A stretch of DNA of 14,113 bases. Source: Pseudomonadota bacterium (lineage in GTDB: Bacteria > Pseudomonadota > Alphaproteobacteria > CACIAM-22H2). The notes beneath the pieces were generated by a model. The model ran no database searches. It saw only the letters and a list, made by a program, of their open reading frames with translations, and was not told the origin of the DNA. The position numbers and the translations under genes are program-made. Positions 12,268 to 14,113 of the stretch are shown in pieces; the first letter of the stretch is position 1; every line of letters starts with the position of its first letter. The stretch spans positions 1-14,113 of the forward strand of contig JAIUNH010000040.1 of assembly GCA_020161965.1 (NCBI GenBank), written 5' to 3'.

Positions 12268-12422
12268 GCGGATTTCAGATTCGCCTTGGCGACGTCGCCC
12301 AGCGCCGCGCCAAGAACATCGGGATTCAGATCGACTGCAGCGGCGACAAGATACTCGGCGACCACGAGCGGATCGTCGAGATAGGCCGATACATCGAACT
12401 CGCTCGTCCGGGTTTTCTGCAT
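12264..12422 (-). CDS. Short ORF resembling the N-terminal half of an addiction-module antidote protein (probable remnant)
   Basis: 52 residues from ATG 12422, with a weak TTGAG site upstream. FDVSAYLDDPLVVAEYL followed by AALGDVAKA matches, with the same spacing, the N-terminal region of the HI1420/TIGR02684-type antidote family (pattern FDV-x2-YL ... YL ... ALGDVARA). In the full family a helix-turn-helix of about 40-45 residues follows; here the frame ends after ANLKSA, with its TAG overlapping the folD stop. The DNA-binding half is therefore absent, and no RelE/HigB-like toxin gene lies beside it. It is probably a degraded antitoxin, though an expressed short protein cannot be excluded. 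Family assignment is from remembered sequence patterns. Confidence 0.5.
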   Translation of the reverse strand: MQKTRTSEFDVSAYLDDPLVVAEYLVAAAVDLNPDVLGAALGDVAKANLKSA

Positions 12423-12436
12423 CGTAAATCTCAACT

Positions 12437-12471
12437 GCCTCATGGTTCGACAAGCTCACCATGAGGCTTTT
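12437..12471 (+). terminator. REP hairpin followed by TTTT, possible terminator for yggT-folD
   Basis: The first REP palindrome forms a perfect 10-bp stem followed on the plus strand by TTTT (12468-12471). It lies 170 bp beyond the folD stop, so a folD transcript would run antisense through the antidote-like ORF before stopping here. The short U-tract makes it a moderate candidate only. Confidence 0.35.
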
Positions 12472-12510
12472 AAGTTGGGGCCTCATCCTGAGCCTGTCGA
12501 AGGATGAGGC
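12437..12510. repeat. Pair of REP-like palindromes in opposite orientation
   Basis: First unit 12437-12467: 10-bp arms GCCTCATGGT and ACCATGAGGC around TCGACAAGCTC. Second unit 12480-12510: 10-bp arms GCCTCATCCT and AGGATGAGGC around GAGCCTGTCGA, which is the near-complement (10 of 11) of the first loop. The two are thus related units placed head to head, 12 bp apart, as in BIME-type arrangements. The TTCGACA(A/G)GCTCA core is a familiar dispersed intergenic repeat in alphaproteobacterial genomes. Confidence 0.8.
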
Positions 12511-12527
12511 AAGCGCAAGACCTTCGT

Positions 12528-12797
12528 CTAACCAGATACGATCCGCAAGCGGATCACGCCTTTCGCCCCTTCGGGGTTGGGCACCGGCTTGCCCTTGCGC
12601 AGGATTTCAATCTTCCCGGCGTGAACGAGTTCCACCGCGCGCGCGCGAATGCGCGGCAGCAGCTTCTGCCATGCGCCGTCTTGCGGTTCCAACGCCATCG
12701 CGACGTCAGAGGGCGAGATCGACTTCCCAGCACCCACGTCCTGCGTCAAGCGCAGGATCGTGGCGTCGATGGGATCGATCTCGCCGTCGCCGCTCAC
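12528..12797 (-). CDS. DUF3253 domain protein (winged-helix-like)
   Basis: 89 residues from GTG 12797, which overlaps the argG stop (GTGA); no ATG precedes the conserved region. The pattern ILRLTQDVGAGKSISPSDVAMAL (split near residues 14-36), then a helix LLPRIRARAVELVHAGKIEIL and a basic strand RKGKPVPNP ending in IRLRI, matches the DUF3253 family, small proteins with a predicted winged-helix fold and no assigned function. Its overlap with argG means it is probably translated from the argG message. Whether it regulates anything or binds nucleic acid is not known. Confidence 0.8.
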   Translation of the reverse strand: MSGDGEIDPIDATILRLTQDVGAGKSISPSDVAMALEPQDGAWQKLLPRIRARAVELVHAGKIEILRKGKPVPNPEGAKGVIRLRIVSG

Positions 12798-14005
12798 TTG
12801 CGCTTGGACGCGGCCAGACGCAGGCGCAGCGCGTTCAGCTTGATGAAGCCTTCGGCGTCGCGCTGGTTATAGGCGCCGGCGTCTTCCTCGAAGGTCACGT
12901 GCTTGAGCGAGTACAAGCTGTTCGGGCTCTTGCGGCCGACGACGCTGACGCTGCCCTTGTAGCACTTGACCCGTACCGTGCCGGACACGTTGGCCTGGCT
13001 CTTGTCGATCGCGGCCTGGAGCATTTCGCGCTCGGGCGCGAACCAGAAGCCGTAATAGACGAGTTCCGCATAGCGCGGCATCAGCTCGTCCTTCAAATGC
13101 ATCGCACCGCGATCGAGCGTGATCGATTCGATGCCGCGATGCGCCGCCTGCCAGATCGTGCCGCCGGGCGTTTCGTAGACGCCACGGCTTTTCATGCCGA
13201 CGAAGCGGTTCTCGACCAGATCCAAACGGCCGATGCCGTTGCGCCCGCCGATGGCGTTGAGCTCGGTCAGCATCGCCGCCGGCGACAGCTTCTTGCCGTT
13301 GACGGCGACGGGGTCGCCCTTCTCGAATTCGATTTCGACATATTCGGGCTTGTCGGGCGCCTTCTCGGGCGACACGCTGCGCGAATAGACGAATTCCTCG
13401 GGCTCCTGCCAGGGATCTTCCAGCACTTTGCCTTCGGCGGAAATGTGCAGAAGATTGGCGTCGACCGAGAACGGCGCTTCGCCGCGCTTGTCCTTGGCGA
13501 TGGGGATCTGATGCTGCTCGGCGTATTCGAGCAGCTTGGTGCGGCTATCGAGCTTCCATTCGCGCCACGGCGCGATCACGCGGATATTCGGCTCCAGCGC
13601 GTAGTAGCCGAGCTCGAAACGCACCTGGTCGTTGCCCTTGCCGGTCGCACCGTGGCACACGGCGTCGGCACCCACTTGGCGCGCGATTTCGATCTGGCGT
13701 TTGGCGATCAGCGGGCGCGCGATCGACGTGCCCAGCAGATACTGGCCTTCGTACAGTGCGTTGGCGCGGAACATCGGCATGACGAAGTCGCGCACGAATT
13801 CCTCGCGCAGATCGTCGATGAAGATTTCCTTGATGCCCATCATCTGCGCTTTTTTGCGCGCGGGCTCCAATTCCTCGCCCTGGCCCAGATCGGCCGTGAA
13901 CGTCACCACCTCGCAGCGATACGTGTCCTGAAGCCATTTCAGGATGATCGAGGTGTCGAGGCCGCCCGAATAGGCGAGCACCACTTTCTTGACCGGCTTT
14001 TCCAT
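12794..14005 (-). CDS. argG: Argininosuccinate synthase
   Basis: 403 residues, the standard length of the short bacterial type. ATP pyrophosphatase P-loop AYSGGLDTS (11-19), the GATGKGNDQVRFE segment (119-131) that binds aspartate/ATP, and DKRGEAPFSVDANLLH, split around residue 171-187, are all intact. The enzyme condenses citrulline and aspartate with ATP to argininosuccinate, the penultimate step of arginine synthesis, in the cytoplasm. The ATG at 14005 gives the expected MEKPVKKVVLAYSGG start; upstream there is only a weak ribosome binding site. The stop overlaps the DUF3253 start. Confidence 0.98.
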   Translation of the reverse strand: MEKPVKKVVLAYSGGLDTSIILKWLQDTYRCEVVTFTADLGQGEELEPARKKAQMMGIKEIFIDDLREEFVRDFVMPMFRANALYEGQYLLGTSIARPLIAKRQIEIARQVGADAVCHGATGKGNDQVRFELGYYALEPNIRVIAPWREWKLDSRTKLLEYAEQHQIPIAKDKRGEAPFSVDANLLHISAEGKVLEDPWQEPEEFVYSRSVSPEKAPDKPEYVEIEFEKGDPVAVNGKKLSPAAMLTELNAIGGRNGIGRLDLVENRFVGMKSRGVYETPGGTIWQAAHRGIESITLDRGAMHLKDELMPRYAELVYYGFWFAPEREMLQAAIDKSQANVSGTVRVKCYKGSVSVVGRKSPNSLYSLKHVTFEEDAGAYNQRDAEGFIKLNALRLRLAASKRK

Positions 14006-14045
14006 CTGGGTAAGTCCCGTTGGCGGAAGGGAAATTCGCGCGGAA

Positions 14046-14107
14046 ATTATGGGATCGGGCCCGGACGGGCAAGCCCCAAGATCAAGCCCCGAGCGCGTCG
14101 CGCTCGG
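14046..14107 (-). promoter_or_regulatory. argG promoter region with direct repeat and dyad
   Basis: On the minus strand CATAAT (14051-14046) is a 5/6 match to a -10 box, with TTGCCC (14072-14067) 15 bp upstream as a mediocre -35; the start would be near 14039, about 34 nt before the ATG. Upstream, GGGGCTT occurs twice with a 13-bp period (plus-strand AAGCCCC at 14071 and 14084), and a palindrome with 8-bp arms and a 3-nt loop sits at 14089-14107. The dyad may instead belong to the neighbouring gene beyond the window. Confidence 0.35.
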
Positions 14108-14113
14108 ACCGTT

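Noticed and set aside
1..14113. CRISPR array, phage genes, insertion sequences or a defence island
   Set aside because: No regularly spaced repeats, transposase, integrase or defence-family domains were seen; apart from the antidote-like remnant and REP pair the genes are housekeeping or metabolic.

Overview
The window is a GC-rich stretch of chromosome with strong third-position G/C bias. The gene set suggests an alphaproteobacterium, probably Rhodospirillales-like: System I cytochrome c maturation with separate ccmH and ccmI, a PAS_5 protein, and folD coupled to a YggT gene. This placement is inferred from family resemblance; no 16S or other phylogenetic marker is present. I found no phage, IS element, CRISPR array or clear new defence locus. 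The most promising unexplained parts are noncoding.

Left end (1-1549, + strand): the C-terminal third of a LivF-type branched-chain amino acid ABC ATPase is translationally coupled to a phenylacetate-CoA-ligase-like adenylate-forming enzyme. Positions 1550-2159 hold structure rather than large genes. There is a 42-residue single-span membrane ORF on the minus strand with three inverted repeats upstream of it. On the plus strand there is a set of three 10-bp-phased repeats beside a candidate promoter, then three hairpins ending in a textbook Rho-independent terminator (2066-2110) just before ccmA. I read this as a candidate small RNA of about 140-175 nt, or less likely an attenuated ccm leader.

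Centre (2160-9364, + strand): a complete collinear ccmABCDEFGHI block. CcmA and CcmB (ABC module) work with CcmC and CcmD to load heme on the chaperone CcmE. CcmF, with CcmH and CcmI, then transfers heme to apocytochrome c thiols that CcmG and CcmH keep reduced. Nearly all junctions are 4-bp ATGA overlaps. The exceptions are a 127-bp gap between ccmB and ccmC and a 1-nt gap between ccmE and ccmF.

Right of ccm (9365-10984, - strand): a membrane-bound class III nucleotide cyclase gene abuts ccmI stop-to-stop and is overlapped by an upstream PAS_5 gene with a near-leaderless start. Further upstream lies a tRNA-Ala(CGC) gene flanked by an 11-bp inverted repeat. On the plus strand, 11117-12267 carries a YggT-family membrane protein coupled to folD (one-carbon metabolism). 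Convergent to folD is a short ORF that looks like an addiction-module antidote lacking its DNA-binding half, next to a pair of REP-like palindromes. The right end (minus strand) holds argG (arginine biosynthesis), translationally coupled to a DUF3253 gene, with an argG promoter candidate near the window edge.
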